Positions 46,274 through 58,137 of a DNA stretch of 64,000 nt are shown piece after piece. A program made the position numbers and the translations under genes. Under the pieces are notes generated by a model. That model searched no databases, was not told the DNA's origin, and saw only the letters and a list, made by a program, of their open reading frames with translations. The stretch spans positions 237,816,609 to 237,880,608 of the forward strand of contig CP136061.1 in the NCBI GenBank assembly GCA_032622095.1, read 5' to 3'. Every line of letters begins with the position of its first letter. Position 1 is the stretch's first letter. Source of the DNA: Siphonodentalium dalli. Its lineage: Eukaryota > Mollusca > Scaphopoda > Gadilida > Siphonodentaliidae.

Positions 46274-47099
46274 TATATGGGGCGCCATCCCTGCAAATAT
46301 TCGTTTTTCGGAGATATCTCATTGGATCCAAGCAGATATCTGCTCGCATTATGGAGATATCTCCTCGGTTTCAACGAGATGTCTGCTTGGAATATGGAGA
46401 TATCTCCTCGGAAATATTTTCAAGGAGATATCTCCTTGAAACCGAGGAGATATCTCCATAATGCGAGCAGATATCTGCTTGGATCCAAGGAGATATCTGC
46501 TTGGATCCAAGGAGATATCTGCTCGCTTTATGGAGATATCTCCTTGAAATATGTTCAAGGAGATATCTCCTTGGATCCAAGCAGATATCTCCATAATCCG
46601 AGCAGATATCTGCTTGGATGTATTTCAATCATAGTAAGTATATGTACTGAGAAATCATTAATATTTCATGGCCGCGGTTTTCCAAGGAGATATCTCCATA
46701 ATCCAAGCAGATATCTGCTTGTAATATTTTCAAGGAGATATCTGCTTGGAATATGGAGATATCTCCTTGGGTCAAAGGAGATATCTCGTTGAAAACTATT
46801 TCAGGGATATATCTCCTTGGATCCAAGCAGATATCTGCTCGGATTATGGAGATATCTCCTCGGTTTCAAGGAGATATCTCGTTGGAAATATTTCAAGCAG
46901 ATATCTCGTAGTTGCGAGGAGATATATCCTAGGATCCAAGGAGATTTCTCCATAATCCAAGCAGATATCTCCTTGGATCCAAGGAGATATCTCCACAATG
47001 GACCATGTTACAATTCCAAGGAGATATCTCATCGGAGCCGAGGATTACGAGGAGATATCTCCCGAAAACGAATATTTGCAGGGATGGCGCCCCCATAGG
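46274..47099. mobile_element. Foldback element built of GATATC palindromes
   Basis: About 40-bp terminal inverted repeats: left GGCGCCATCCCTGCAAATAT followed by TCGTTTTTCGG, right CCGAAAACGAATATTTGCAG followed by GGATGGCGCC. The ~740-bp interior is a run of over 30 palindromes GGAGATATCTCC, GCAGATATCTGC or mixed forms, joined by linkers such as TTGGATCCAA, TTTCAA and ATTATGG. Because units are self-complementary, open frames appear in most frames (for example 46277-46792); they are not genes. Intron 4. Confidence 0.92.
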
Positions 47100-48162
47100 A
47101 CTATGTTGAATATACGCCTCATCTTTTTTCCGATATTCTACTGGCACATTACATACTATGATTTATCAAATACACAAATTCAGCTACATGTATGTAGTTC
47201 TATTTCTAATGAATACAATCGCGCACGTATTTGAATTACGAAAATACAGTTATTGTTCAGTCAATATGCATGCAGACGCTGAAAAACGTAAGCAGAAATA
47301 CTGGCTCGTCCAAAGAAAATTGAGAACATATTGAGTGCCACCCACCATTACTTAGCACGTGAAAAGTACGATATAACTCGTAGTTGGCACTAATTAATTA
47401 AATGGACCTGCGTCAACTATGCTACAAGACTTCATGTGTCATATATGCGAGGTTGGGAAAATATCACACGGTAGTGACACCCATACACTCTTTCTCAATC
47501 AAGGTCGCATCATTTTCTAAATCGACGAGTTCTGGAACATACCATATTATCCGCATTATATGTAACCGTTAGCGTATACCAAACAACTTACAATTGGGTG
47601 TTGATGGGAGTTAATTTTCAAATTGTTCAGCTACCGATATACCATGCTATTCAGCTTCGGACTTTCCCGTCACACATATATGATATGTTATTGGCAGTTG
47701 TGTGACGTTTGACGTTGTGCCAATACATGTATAAATTTATTCTTTGCGGACGCGAGTTTGTATGGATGTCTTATATACAGATGTATGGAGGCACGGACTA
47801 AGTATATGAATGTTCATTGCTTCAAACGTGCTTGCTTGCTGAACTGAACGTGAACACATTCTCATTTCCAACGAAATGGCACTGTGTCGATCGGAATGTC
47901 ACATTGAGATGTTCCTCAACTCACATCAAGCTTTAAAATCGATCCCTATTTGGCCCATGTCAGGGTTAAAATCCGTGCCAGACTGTGGTGATCTTATATC
48001 CACGACATAACCACAGCATCGGCTACGGGGATATCCTTAAAAAGGCCTTTCACCGAGCGTTGTACGGAAAGCGTATCAGTCTGAATATGGGTTCGAATAT
48101 TCTTGTCCCCTTTAAATCCCGATTGCATGGATTCTTTCTTTCAGTTTCAATAAGCGATATGA
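47100..48162. other. Intron 4 sequence, no gene seen
   Basis: No recognised gene, RNA or repeat. The frame at 47985-48206 overlaps the next inverted repeat and has no motif. Confidence 0.5.
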
Positions 48163-48316
48163 GTCGCTACCACATTGGATCCATCCAGCCCCGTTCCGCG
48201 CATTAAGTGCTACAGGTCAAAGTTCTGGAGTAGCATTCCATATATGGAGTTTGTGAATATTCATGAATTCCATATACCGCGGAATGGGGGCTGGATGGAT
48301 CCAATATGGTAGCGAA
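48163..48316. mobile_element. Small MITE with 37-bp inverted ends
   Basis: TCGCTACCACATTGGATCCA...CCCCGTTCCGCG on the left and CGCGGAATGGGGGCTGGATG...ATATGGTAGCGA on the right, about 150 bp in all. The centre also carries TTCCATATATGGAGTTTGTG and its partial inverse. Intron 4, about 350 bp before exon 5. Confidence 0.8.
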
Positions 48317-48664
48317 TCAGTGATATCGCTTTTAAGTTTACATTGGAACAATCTGGTCAGCATGCAGTAGTCCTCATTTACAGTGATGTCCTGATGATGA
48401 GGATAGTGTATGCAGATTTACCATTCGTATATATATGATTCCCAATTAATTCATTAGTAGGAACGTGCCCGGGCTAGTCGAATCTCGGGACTATATATGC
48501 TCGACAGCGACTTTCCAGTTCTCGGATAGTTAATATATCGAGAATGTTTGTAAAATAATTCAAGCTTCGCTTTTTATTTGTTTTATCCTTTGCTTTATTT
48601 TACACGTGGTCGCGTCTTTGCATCATTAGCGGCGTGTAACAACGGTTTTATTTCTTATCCACAG

Positions 48665-48776
48665 GGTCACAGCAGTCAAAATAATAAGTGACCGGGCCAT
48701 CCCGATCAGGATAACATCTGCAGGTCTCGTCACATGGTCGCCTCCCTTATTGATGCAGACGGACTGTGATCTCGAG
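48665..48776 (+). CDS. Receptor exon 5: loop E and first Cys of the Cys-loop
   Basis: 112 bp after acceptor TTATCCACAG, entering in phase 2 and leaving in phase 0 at a weak donor GTCTGT. It encodes residues 123-159. ITSAGLVTWSPPLLMQTDC matches the G-x-V-x-W-x-P-P...C pattern of nAChR subunits, and the exon ends CDLE. Cys156 pairs with Cys170 in exon 6. The junction gives exactly 13 residues between the cysteines, the family-defining spacing. Confidence 0.92.
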
Positions 48777-49782
48777 GTCTGTATTTTTCTTGGTTAGGAA
48801 TCACGTGGTCTCAAATTGAAATCAAAATGGCGGATTTAGAAAACTCATGCAAACACATTCATATAAAGCTAGTTCCATGACATAGATAGTGTAAGGTTTG
48901 CGATGAGCATATAAATCGCCACGTGACGTTAATTGTTATCTATTAATGGCAATCAATCGAATTATTCGTCGTCGTGAAACGCGAGAATATTTCGAAACAC
49001 AAAGCGCTAAACAATGACATGATAACAGCATAATTAAGTACAAAATAATCACGGCACGAAGACCCGTAATCCCCTTACTGCGAGTGACAATCACCATTGT
49101 CTCACAAACGGACTCGTAGTCGTCATTTCTGCGAAAAAGGTTTTTGGACCGTCAGAAAAAAAAATACGACTTCAAATAGCTAATCGTAATACTGATCTGT
49201 CTCCGTTCATTGTGTGAAAGGTGTCCAATGCATGATGTTTTAGTATAGAAAGTGATCGGTAGTAACCGATTATGTCTGTTGCTACATTTCTATGATTTCT
49301 GGTTCACGTACTTATCAATATCCCCATTATAGATACCAATATAACCGATTTAAATTCATTAACTAACTCAATCAAGAATTTATCCCCTCCCCTCTCGCTT
49401 CTGCATATATAACGTATATATATATACATTCAGAACTTGGCCACAGCATGGACATATGTTTTTAAACGCAACGCTATATGAGTTCTTATGCATTCCATTT
49501 CCATGGCAACAAGTAACGTGTGTCTCTTTCGGTCAAAATGCTTTGCTATGTGGAGGTCCGATTGACCACTCTAAAGATATACATCACACCACTGTTAGAA
49601 CTGTTCCAATGCATTCGCAGTGATTAAATGTGTAAACATATAAAAGTCTATAAAGTATATCAGAAGAACATGGAGATATAGATTAAATATTTTCTTATAT
49701 TAATTGTTGATAGCTCTCCAATAACGATATAATAAAACCATTGTTAAAAAAACAAAACCGTTATACCGTGATACCTTACTCT
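48777..49782. other. Intron 5 sequence, no gene seen
   Basis: AT-rich non-coding sequence directly after exon 5. No motif recognised. Confidence 0.5.
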
Positions 49783-50336
49783 TATTTTTTGCTCAGTTTT
49801 GAATTCGCGCACTTTAAATTCGCGCACCTAGCTGCGCGAATTCAAAACTGAGAAAACTGTTTTCGTAATAATTCTGTGATATTTTCGTTTATCTTGGAGC
49901 TGATGACAGTTTCGGCTCTTAGTCGTTGCTGGAGCTAGTATATATATATGAGTATATTAAACACCATCGCGGCGGATTTACATCGTTTAGACAATACACT
50001 AGTAACTACATACGTCATACTTTTGTGGCGACCTGGACTATTAATATTTCTTATACAAGCATTTCAACAATATATATACGTTACCATGATTTGTCGTTAG
50101 AATCGTGAGCAATGGTCTTGATAGCGGTTAGCCGAATGTAAATATATGCATACATGTATAGGCGTAATTGTCTATTCAACCGTTCATAACATATGTAAAC
50201 TCAGCAACATAGCACTCTTTTATTTATCTTATAGATTAAACTTGGGAGTCGTACTATTTTTCGCTCAGTTTTAAATTCGCGTACCCATTGGTGCGCGAAA
50301 AATATTACCGCGCGAATTTAAATACGAGTAAGGTAG
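49783..50336. mobile_element. Probable foldback element with GAATTCGCGC ends
   Basis: The left block at 49783-49858 is itself a hairpin (TTTTGAATTCGCGCAC...GCGCGAATTCAAAACTGAG). The right block at 50250-50336 is a related hairpin (CAGTTTTAAATTCGCG...CGCGCGAATTTAAATACG). ACCTTACTC on the left is matched by GAGTAAGGT on the right. Boundaries are approximate and the ~400-bp core is unrelated AT-rich sequence. Confidence 0.55.
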
Positions 50337-50337
50337 G

Positions 50338-50640
50338 TCAATTCAATTCAGTTTATTGTGTCTTAACGTCATTACATTTGACATACAAAGACAATATAGT
50401 ATAACATAATTTTTTATATACAGTAAATTGTAAGACTTGTCACGTGTGCAAATGTATCTATGGAAGAGATACATAATGTATTCATGTTGCATGTCAACGA
50501 ACATCGCTAATCGCGGGTACTGAGACACGTATTTAATTACGCCACCGTAGTGTGGTGTTTCTAGCTTTTGGTTTTTTGATATCGCATGGTCGATCGATAA
50601 TTCACTGGGTGATTGTACATTCGGCAAACCTCGTCAGATT
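50338..50640 (-). mobile_element. LINE/SINE 3' end, minus orientation
   Basis: GTCAATTCAATTCAGTTTAT followed by TTGACATACAAAGACAATAT resembles the start of the 2964-kb copy (ATTCAATTCAATAGTTTTAT, GACATACAAGACAAAATAC). The tail is recognisable. How far the body reaches is unclear. Confidence 0.5.
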
Positions 50641-51730
50641 CCGTCACCGTTTCATCGTACCGATAATTACGAGAGTACAACTAAGATTGGCACATGTGTT
50701 TACGTCACCGGTGTAATTGTGGGGACATGCTTCTATTATGAAGGTTTGCTATCCCGAAGGTCCGCTATTCCGAAGGTTCTCTATTCCGAAGGTTTTTGTT
50801 ATTTTTAGGTTAATTCTATATTTTAAAGTATTGAGACTAATTTGAGAGGGTTCATTTTCACAAAGATTCTTTATATGGAGTGTGCGCTCACATCCGAACT
50901 GATCATGCGCGCACACCGATACAGATACAGGAGGAAATAACTTAACTTAGAACATTAAATGTGATTTTGTTTTGTTTTCGCTGGTTTTCTTGTTTGAATA
51001 TGATTTTCAGAATATTTGTCAATACTTCGACCTGTTCCAAAGTGTACCGTTATATATGTTTTGATTAAGTTTGCGTGGTATCTTATATTGGGCTAACATT
51101 GGACACTATTAACTGACCCACTGTGTAGGAACTTTTACATCGGAAATCGTTCTATCGCCGGTTTGTGATGGTTCTTGACTGATTTGTGACGGTTCCTGAT
51201 GATCGAAATTATACATTTTCACGACTTGTTGACAGTTAAAACGCAATTTTGAGGCATCTAGGTGATAATTCGATTAGTTATTTTCAATCCCATCACAATA
51301 TGTGGCACCAATGAGCGTCTTAACAACGAAACTTTCATTGTGCGAGTCATAACAACGACAAAAACCGCGAATTTTGATAATTGTTTGGGTTCTCTCCTGA
51401 TCGAGTCGGTTCTCTCCCAATTTAATCGTTCTATACGGGTAAAACTATGGCTTATATTTGCCATGGTACATGGTTCAAACTGCCAATTTTGTGAAAGTAC
51501 ACAAAGATAAACACAACAAACTATGCATTAAGTTGAAATTTGCACCACTTGTCATTAATTTCGATGAATTACACTGCCTTTTTATGCGTATCCAATAAGC
51601 TGTGTTACGCCCATCAAAATTCGCAAAGTCGCCAGCTAGTTTGAAAAATAACGCGTTTTGCAGGCCCAACATTTCCATGAGTCAATAGCCGGTTAACAAT
51701 AGTGAAATTTCATAGCGCTGGACTTCGGAA
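50641..51730. other. Intron 5 sequence with short direct and inverted repeats
   Basis: Near 50743-50800 the words CTATCCCGAAGGT, CTATTCCGAAGGT and CTATTCCGAAGGTT repeat three times in tandem. A stretch at 51100-51200 (ACTGTGTAGGAACTTTTACA, CGGAAATCG, TGTGATGGTTCTTG) recurs inverted at 54530-54620, so the two flank a 3.4-kb interval of intron 5. No gene recognised. Confidence 0.55.
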
Positions 51731-51734
51731 AGCG

Positions 51735-52306
51735 TGAGCGTAGACGGGATATATAGAGTGTAACTTCTGTCTGTATGTATGTATTTGTGATATAGACTCG
51801 AAAAACTGCTCGACCGATCCGACTCAAATTTGGTGTGTAGGGCTACTTTGATCCAGGGAACAATATGGGCGGGTCCAATTTCACGTGCGACCGTGTCCTT
51901 GACCTTGACCTCGCTCAAATACGCTCATATAGGCATGTTTCTGGACCTCGACCGATCCCACTCAAATTTGGTAGCTGGTTCTACTCTGATCACGGGAACA
52001 ATATGGCGGGTCCAATTTCACTTGCGACCGTGTCTTTGACCTTGACCTCGCTAATATACCCTAATATAGGCATGTTTATGGACCTCGACCGATCCGACTC
52101 AAATTTGGTATAATGTAGTCCTACTTTGATCCCGGGAACAATATGGGTGGGTCTAATTTCACGTGCGACCATGTCCTTGACCTTGACCATATTCGCTCAT
52201 ATAGGCATGCTTCCGAGCCGATCGAACAATAGTTTGTCCAGGCGGAGACGATCACAAATAAATCCCTAAATAGCCCGGACGAAGAGGGGGCACATCTGCT
52301 AGTGTT
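51735..52306 (+). mobile_element. Helentron-like non-autonomous element with ~125-bp tandem units
   Basis: Three tandem copies, starting near 51810, 51946 and 52084, of a unit holding CGACCGATCC.ACTCAAATTTGG, GGGAACAATATGGG and CGTGTCCTTGACCTTGACC. They follow a TCTGTCTGTATGTATGTAT stretch, and the sequence ends GGGGGCACATCTGCTAGTG. The GTCT-type start and CTAGT end resemble the element at 32233-32692. Frames in it are repeat shadows. Confidence 0.55.
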
Positions 52307-54868
52307 GTCTATTTTCGTAGACGTATTTTACTCAACAAAAAGCCAAAAATAAGACGTTAAAAGTTCGGCGACACCCATACAATGTTCTGATTACGCAGTT
52401 TATGAAGTTTATGTCGGGCATCCGCTTGCTGGATGCTGATTTCTAGGTTAAATTCTAGAATATGCAGCTATTAAAGCATATACAAGCACGATAACCTTTC
52501 GTTCAATCATATTTTAGATTGACTAGGGATCTCTGATTTTTTAATAGAAGATATAAAAAAGCAAAGAATCCTACAGTTACAAATATTATTATATGGATGT
52601 TAAACCTTTGGTTACTAAATGCGCTGTAATGAGAGTTGACTTGAATCCTATTGATTAATTTGTAGGAATGCTTAGCTATTAAGTTCAACAAGCAGTAACA
52701 TATAAAAAAAAGTGAAAAGAATCATGCAGTTACGAATATTATTATATGGATGTTAATCCTTTGGTGACTAAATGTGCTGTAATGAGCAGCGACTTGAATC
52801 TTATTGATTCATTTGTAGGAATGCTCAGCTATTAAATTCAACATGCAGTAACAGATTGTTTGAATTATTAGCTAAACATTCACACAAATGAATCATTAGA
52901 AATCGGTGTTATGGGTGTCTGAACCTGGCTATTTATTATAAGGCACATTATTATTCCTCGCTGATAACGTGTCAAGTGAGCAGGGACGTGTGCTGGAGGG
53001 TCTCCAATCTTGGAATTTCCAACCGCATCACCCCCTTGAAACAGACCAAACTCATGCACAATGCCTGTGCTTTGGTTTTTCCCAACTGCATGACACATTA
53101 TAGCTCTAGATTGTATGCCATTCTGAAGTGAATTGATTAGTAGCCTTTGATTGGCCACCATGCAAATCGGGGGAGAAACTCAGGATACGTGGGCCCAGTG
53201 AGAAAATGTGGATATCTGAACCTGAAAATTGCAAAAATCATCTAGACTGGCTTCAAGATTCCCAAGTGTTGGAACATTCCAACCTGGCGCCCCCACCCCC
53301 ACAAGATTGGAAATGTTCCCAACAGATGGAGAGAGAGAGAGAGAGAGAGAGAGATAGATGATTTATTTTGCAAAAGCATATTATAATACAAAGCATATTA
53401 ATTAAATGGAATTAGATTATTTGTCTATTAACCAGTTTCTTGCCAATTTTGGGGTGGGCGGGGTAAATGTGATATAGAAAACTAGATCACACCTGCTCCC
53501 TACTTTCTGTCCACCCATCATGAGTCTTGGATCAACTCTAAAGAAGAGGTGTCCATATGTATATGTCAAATATGGTTGATTACATGTTTAAAGTGTAGGA
53601 AAGTATGCAAATGTTGGTCTAAAAACGACAAATTCCCCACTATTAAATTGTTGTCAAATCAAACTAAGAGAACAATTTCAACATATTGTTGGTGTTAAAT
53701 TTCAAACCAATCTATTGTAAGATAAGAAATTTGTAACTGTTGAACATTTTGACCAAAGTTGGGGATAGACACCAATTAAGCACCCCCTCCCAAGTCCCCC
53801 ACCACCCCAATCACGTCATAACATATCAATGATTCAGTTGAACGTGATTCCATAAGTTATATTCATGTCTGGGCGACAAACATGTGTAAATGTCCCTCAG
53901 GCGGACTTCAGAGGAGGAAATATGATGACGCTGGCATTGAAATATTGTCACACCTGGATCTTTCAATAATGCCCAGATTAAGTAAATGAATATAACATCT
54001 CACATTCTCCTGAGAGTAGATTTATATTACCATTGGTCATTTATATAGGCGGGCATGATTATGATACTATACTCATCGGGACTTTCAATATTTTATTTCT
54101 GCCTATTAATGTCACTTAATCTCCCGTATTAGGTATGTATTGTGTTATTTCTTAATATACCTTTTCTATTATGCAAATTACATAAGCTACAGTCATTATC
54201 TGGTTTAAAATGTCAGATACACAAGACGATTGTCGGACCAAAGTGCATATACTTTATAGTCAGTGTTTGTCTTCAGAATGCGTTTCATATTTCATACCTC
54301 ACGAAAAACAAAGAAATTGCGTCCACGTGGCTTGATTTTCAGTGATAACATGTTGATATTTACGCGTTAACTCGCTAATACCGAGTTAATTGTGGTCTAG
54401 CTAGAGTTCAGGTTTCGATAACACGGCACTTCTGCAGCCTCTGTTCATTCAGGAAAGTATAATATATTCAAGATATCTATAATTATGCGTGATTTTGTCA
54501 CAAAAATGATTATTTTCAATCATCAGGAACCGTAACAAATCAGGCAAGAACCATCACAATACCGGCGATAACACGACTTCCGATGTAACAGTTCCTACAC
54601 AGTTCCTACACAGTGAACTGACCGGTAATTCTACCGTAACAGTAAGGCGTATGTAACAATTGCTTTGATATGCGAAATCACGTTATTGGAGTATTAGCAA
54701 TGATGAATATATGGAAATAAAAACAAATCTATAGTCGATCTATTTTTCATACACGTGTTGATGATAAACTGTTTTACATACATTGGTATTTATATCGCAC
54801 GAACCAAATTCGAAGGCGTTTAAGTAGAAACTAACTATGACCCTTTTTGTCCCCCCATATTATTTCAG
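52307..54868. other. Intron 5 sequence with minor repeats
   Basis: A ~150-bp tandem duplication at about 52545-52690 and 52700-52850 (AATATTATTATATGGATGTTAA and GATTAATTTGTAGGAATGC words). A (GA)n run lies at about 53328-53355. A GGAACATTCCAACC and C-rich block at 53250-53310 loosely resembles 25400-25660. No exon is seen. Confidence 0.5.
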
Positions 54869-55286
54869 GTTCAGTACTATCCGTTTGATACCCAAGAGTG
54901 CTCGATAGAGATGACCACATGGGGGTACCAGCTCAATGAGGTCAATTTACTGGCATATCGGATCAACATGGACGACTTTAACGATAACAATGAATGGGAT
55001 CTGGTTAGCAAGGTCATTTCCAGAACGGAAGTAACAAAGGAAAGCACTGAAGAGGTTTCCAAATTGACATTCAGTTTCACTGTCACACGAAAGTCGACGT
55101 ATTATGTTCTCAACGAAGTTGTACCGACTATTCTGATGTCTTTCCTCGGTCCAATTGTGTTTCTCTATCCCGCGGAAGGCGGCGAGAAGTTGTCGTATTC
55201 CATCACTGTGTTTCTAGCCTACGCTGTTCTCCTGACATTTGTGTCAGACCAGCTTCCACCATCTTCAACGACGCCGTCAATTTTGA
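54869..55286 (+). CDS. Receptor exon 6: Cys-loop, loops B/C, M1 and M2
   Basis: 418 bp from acceptor TATTATTTCAG to donor GTAAGT. It opens VQYYPFDTQECSIEMTTWGY, the second half of the Cys-loop and loop B (Trp177). Residues 200-225 cover loop C without a vicinal Cys pair. M1 is near YYVLNEVVPTILMSFLGPI. M2 is GEKLSYSITVFLAYAVLL, with Glu at -1', Leu at 9' and Asp at 20', which indicates a cation-selective pore by comparison with the family. The M2-M3 linker ends LPPSSTTPSIL. The frame stays open only 8 bases past the donor before a stop. Confidence 0.97.
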
Positions 55287-55439
55287 GTAAGTAATAAAGG
55301 CACGGATGGTTTTCTTTGTAGGTTATAATTTTGAAATAACAGTTACCAAATTATGAAAATTTCCTCAAAAATATACTAATATATAGCCTAGTATAATGAT
55401 AGCATGAATATGATATTATCCACCAAACTTTGGGTGAAT

Positions 55440-55860
55440 CTAGCTTTTGTTTATATACAGCGCGTAAATAGTGAGCGATAAGCAAAACACTGAACACCGT
55501 GGCGATTGTTTTAGGAGAGTTATTTCAACAGCGAAATCTTGAGAGGCGTGGATTAGCAAGCGTTATATTTGTAAACAACTTGGTGGCATTTCTGATCAAA
55601 ATACCCTCAGTGGGATCTCATCGGTGTTGGGTGTTTTGCTTATAGCATACTCTTTGCGTACTGTTTGTTTACATAACATAGCATTTGTTTACATAACATA
55701 GATTACTAGCATGACAATAACATGTAATTTACGTGAAATTAATAATTGGTATCAGAACAAAATGTGTCTATAATATAATATTATTTATGTTTTCGGCGGT
55801 TTTAACCGATGTGACGATTTAACAGCAATACCGACCGCCATCGCTTACCGTATCTTTAAC
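55440..55860 (+). repeat. Interspersed repeat S, copy 1
   Basis: CGCGTAAATAGTGAGCG, GTTTACATAACATAG, TGACAATAACAT, TTGGTAT.AGAACAAAA, GGCGGTTTTAACCG and CCGACCGCCATCGC in this order. The same order is found at 62350-62770. The stretch near 55495 (CGTGGCGATTGTTTTAGGAG) is also at 31590. Intron 6. Confidence 0.65.
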
Positions 55861-56236
55861 TGGACTCATTACCTTCATAGTGGGTTCATGCGACATATCT
55901 TTTTTATGTAAAAGTCTGCAAAACGACTATCATCAAGTATACGCAAAAATGGAACTATTTTTTTCTTATATTTATTAATAACTCTCCAATAACGAGATTT
56001 TGCATATCAAAACCATTGTTATGTAAACATTACTGTTACAGTGAAATTACCCGTAAAAGTCCAATAAGTCCGATAAGATACCAAAATTTGATAAAAATTT
56101 GACAGTAAACATTGAAAACGATCCAATTTCCAAAGCATTGAAAAATATTATTAAAATCATATTGAGGCTAAAATATTTGAACTGACTACACGACATCAAT
56201 GTTTGTTGCCAAATGACTGCATTCAGTACCCTACCT

Positions 56237-56636
56237 TTAACCCTTTACCCAACAGAAGGGCCCTGTGCCAATGCATTCTCTTATATATGCGAGTCGACCA
56301 TAGGTCGCCTCGCATATATAAGAGAATGCATTGGCTTAACACATTAAAAATTATAAAATTGTTAAAGAATGTAAGAAAAAATTGTAAAAAGTGTTAAAAA
56401 AAGATTTTTTTTAGGCCAATGCATTCTCTTATATATGCGAGGCGACCTATGGTCGACTCGCATATATAAGAGAATGCATTGGCACACGGCATAACTGTAA
56501 CCATCACAATGTGGTCAAGGAGCCGGTTCCAATGATATCCATATTTGTATGGTTCTATTGAGACAGACCGAAGATATTTTAGGCTGTTGAAGCTTTATTT
56601 GGCCGGTTTTGGCCGGTTTGTTGGGTAAAGGGTTAA
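56237..56636 (+). mobile_element. TTAA palindrome MITE, copy D (400 bp)
   Basis: TTAACCCTTTACCC...GGGTAAAGGGTTAA, with both palindrome modules at about 56268-56334 and 56416-56483. Same length and orientation as copies B and C, with only a few substitutions. Intron 6. Confidence 0.92.
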
Positions 56637-57239
56637 CGGCCGTATAGTAACCGAACAAAGTGTGTTCGTTTAACTATATTGAACATAAAGTGGCCGTACA
56701 AGATTAGTCCATATGTAGCACACACATAGGTTCAACTCTGAGAAAAGTGAATCTAATATTACACTTGGAATCTAACATGGAAAGAAACGATCGGCGTAAA
56801 TATCCAGTACTATATAACAGTTTTGTTTTCAAACAATGGTTTCAACAAACAAATTTTCGTTTTTGGAGAAGTATCAGCAATGAATATAAGAACAAAGTTG
56901 ATCTATTCTCGATGTTCTTCCTAGTGGTGATGTTACAAACTTTCATATTGCGAGGGCCCCAGTTCCCTTTAATAAGAGCAAACATTTCCGTTTTAATATC
57001 TCATCGAATAAGCGATATAATTTGCCGAGACACACAATCAGTGGTTCAGTCCACTGACAAGGCTGTCCAGTCCGATCCACAGTCCAGTCCTTCGTGGACC
57101 GCGGACCTGACCGGTCCAGGGAGGTCAAGTCAGTATCCATAACCATGACGTCACGGACGATATTAATAGCACATGATCCGAATGATTGTTATTCTTCTCA
57201 TTCGAAAGTTTGTAAACTGATTTCTTTCTGCCACATTTG
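56637..57239. other. Intron 6 sequence with unassigned open frame
   Basis: A 131-codon frame at 56747-57142 (+) has no recognised motif, lies in the receptor intron and has no sign of its own promoter or splice sites. Treated as non-coding. Confidence 0.4.
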
Positions 57240-57705
57240 TTAAAGGCCCACTTAATTTTCGAGTCGCCGATTATTTTTTTATAGTGCCTTGATGTACGGT
57301 TTTAATAACAATCGATGCCATAAAATATGATTAAAATACTATAATTCATCATTATTTGAAACATCTGTGTCTCAGAAGATACCCACAGAGGAATAGAAAA
57401 CTGCTGAAGTAATAAAATTACTTCCCCTTTTGCCTGTTTTGCCTCCCAGAATGCAACTGAATTCAAACTTTTTCAATGGAAGGGGAAGAACTCTATCATT
57501 AATATATAGAGTTATTACCCCTGCATTGAAAATAATACTGCTTTTTACTGCAATCTAGATGACAGAAAAGAAATTGTTCACTGTTTATTACACCGGATAA
57601 GTTGATAATACAATGTTTTGGAGCTTCCTCTTTTAAATGGTATATAATATGGCATATATTTTATATAATGTAATCTGGGGGTTCGTAAATTAAGTGGGCC
57701 TTTAA
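57240..57705. mobile_element. AAAGGCCCACTTAATTTTCG MITE, compact copy (466 bp)
   Basis: The clearest full copy: TTAAAGGCCCACTTAATTTTCG-type start and AAATTAAGTGGGCCTTTAA end. The interior holds AGACACAGATGTTTCAAATA (inverse), GCCTCCCAGAATGCAAC and TTATACCGGATAAG-like words. TTAA at both ends. Intron 6, between MITE copy D and exon 7. Confidence 0.88.
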
Positions 57706-58137
57706 CAAAGTAAACTTTCGAACCTCAAGGTGTCGCATTAAGCGTTAACTTTTACAATCGTAATTTCCGGTAACACTTTTCTGTCTTGAGGGACAGAGGC
57801 ACGTTTTGCATAAATCCCGCCACAAATTGCAAGAAGTTTTCAACTAAGAATTTATCTGGATATATCTGGCGGAAAATCTTGAATTTCACATACTTGTATC
57901 ATCTTCATTGTATATAGAATCGGAGAAATTATTAAGAGACGACAAAAAGAATAGATTTAACACATTTGAGAGGTTGAAAATATTATTTATATATTTTTGT
58001 CCCTTTCGGATTTTGTGCAGAGGCCGCGGGCCCCCCCCCCCCCCCCCCTCCCCGACGCTGAAATAAGACTCCTGAAGGGAGCCTGTTTTAGCTAGTACTT
58101 GTAGCTAGTACTTATTGTTTGATTATTTTCCTTGTAG
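57706..58137. other. End of intron 6 with poly-C run and Helentron-like end
   Basis: A C-run at about 58031-58049, then CTCCTGAAGGGAGCCTGTTT and TAGCTAGTACTTGTAGCTAG. The stem (CTCC..GGGAG) plus CTAGT resembles the end of the element at 32233-32692. It ends 30 bp before the acceptor of exon 7. Confidence 0.5.

Noticed and set aside
46277-46792. 171-codon open frame and several overlapping ones on both strands
   Set aside because: Every frame repeats ISPR/DISL-type words because the DNA is a run of 12-bp palindromes. Inside a foldback element.
56747-57142. 131-codon open frame in intron 6
   Set aside because: No recognised domain, no supporting splice or promoter signals. Rich in low-information residues towards its end.
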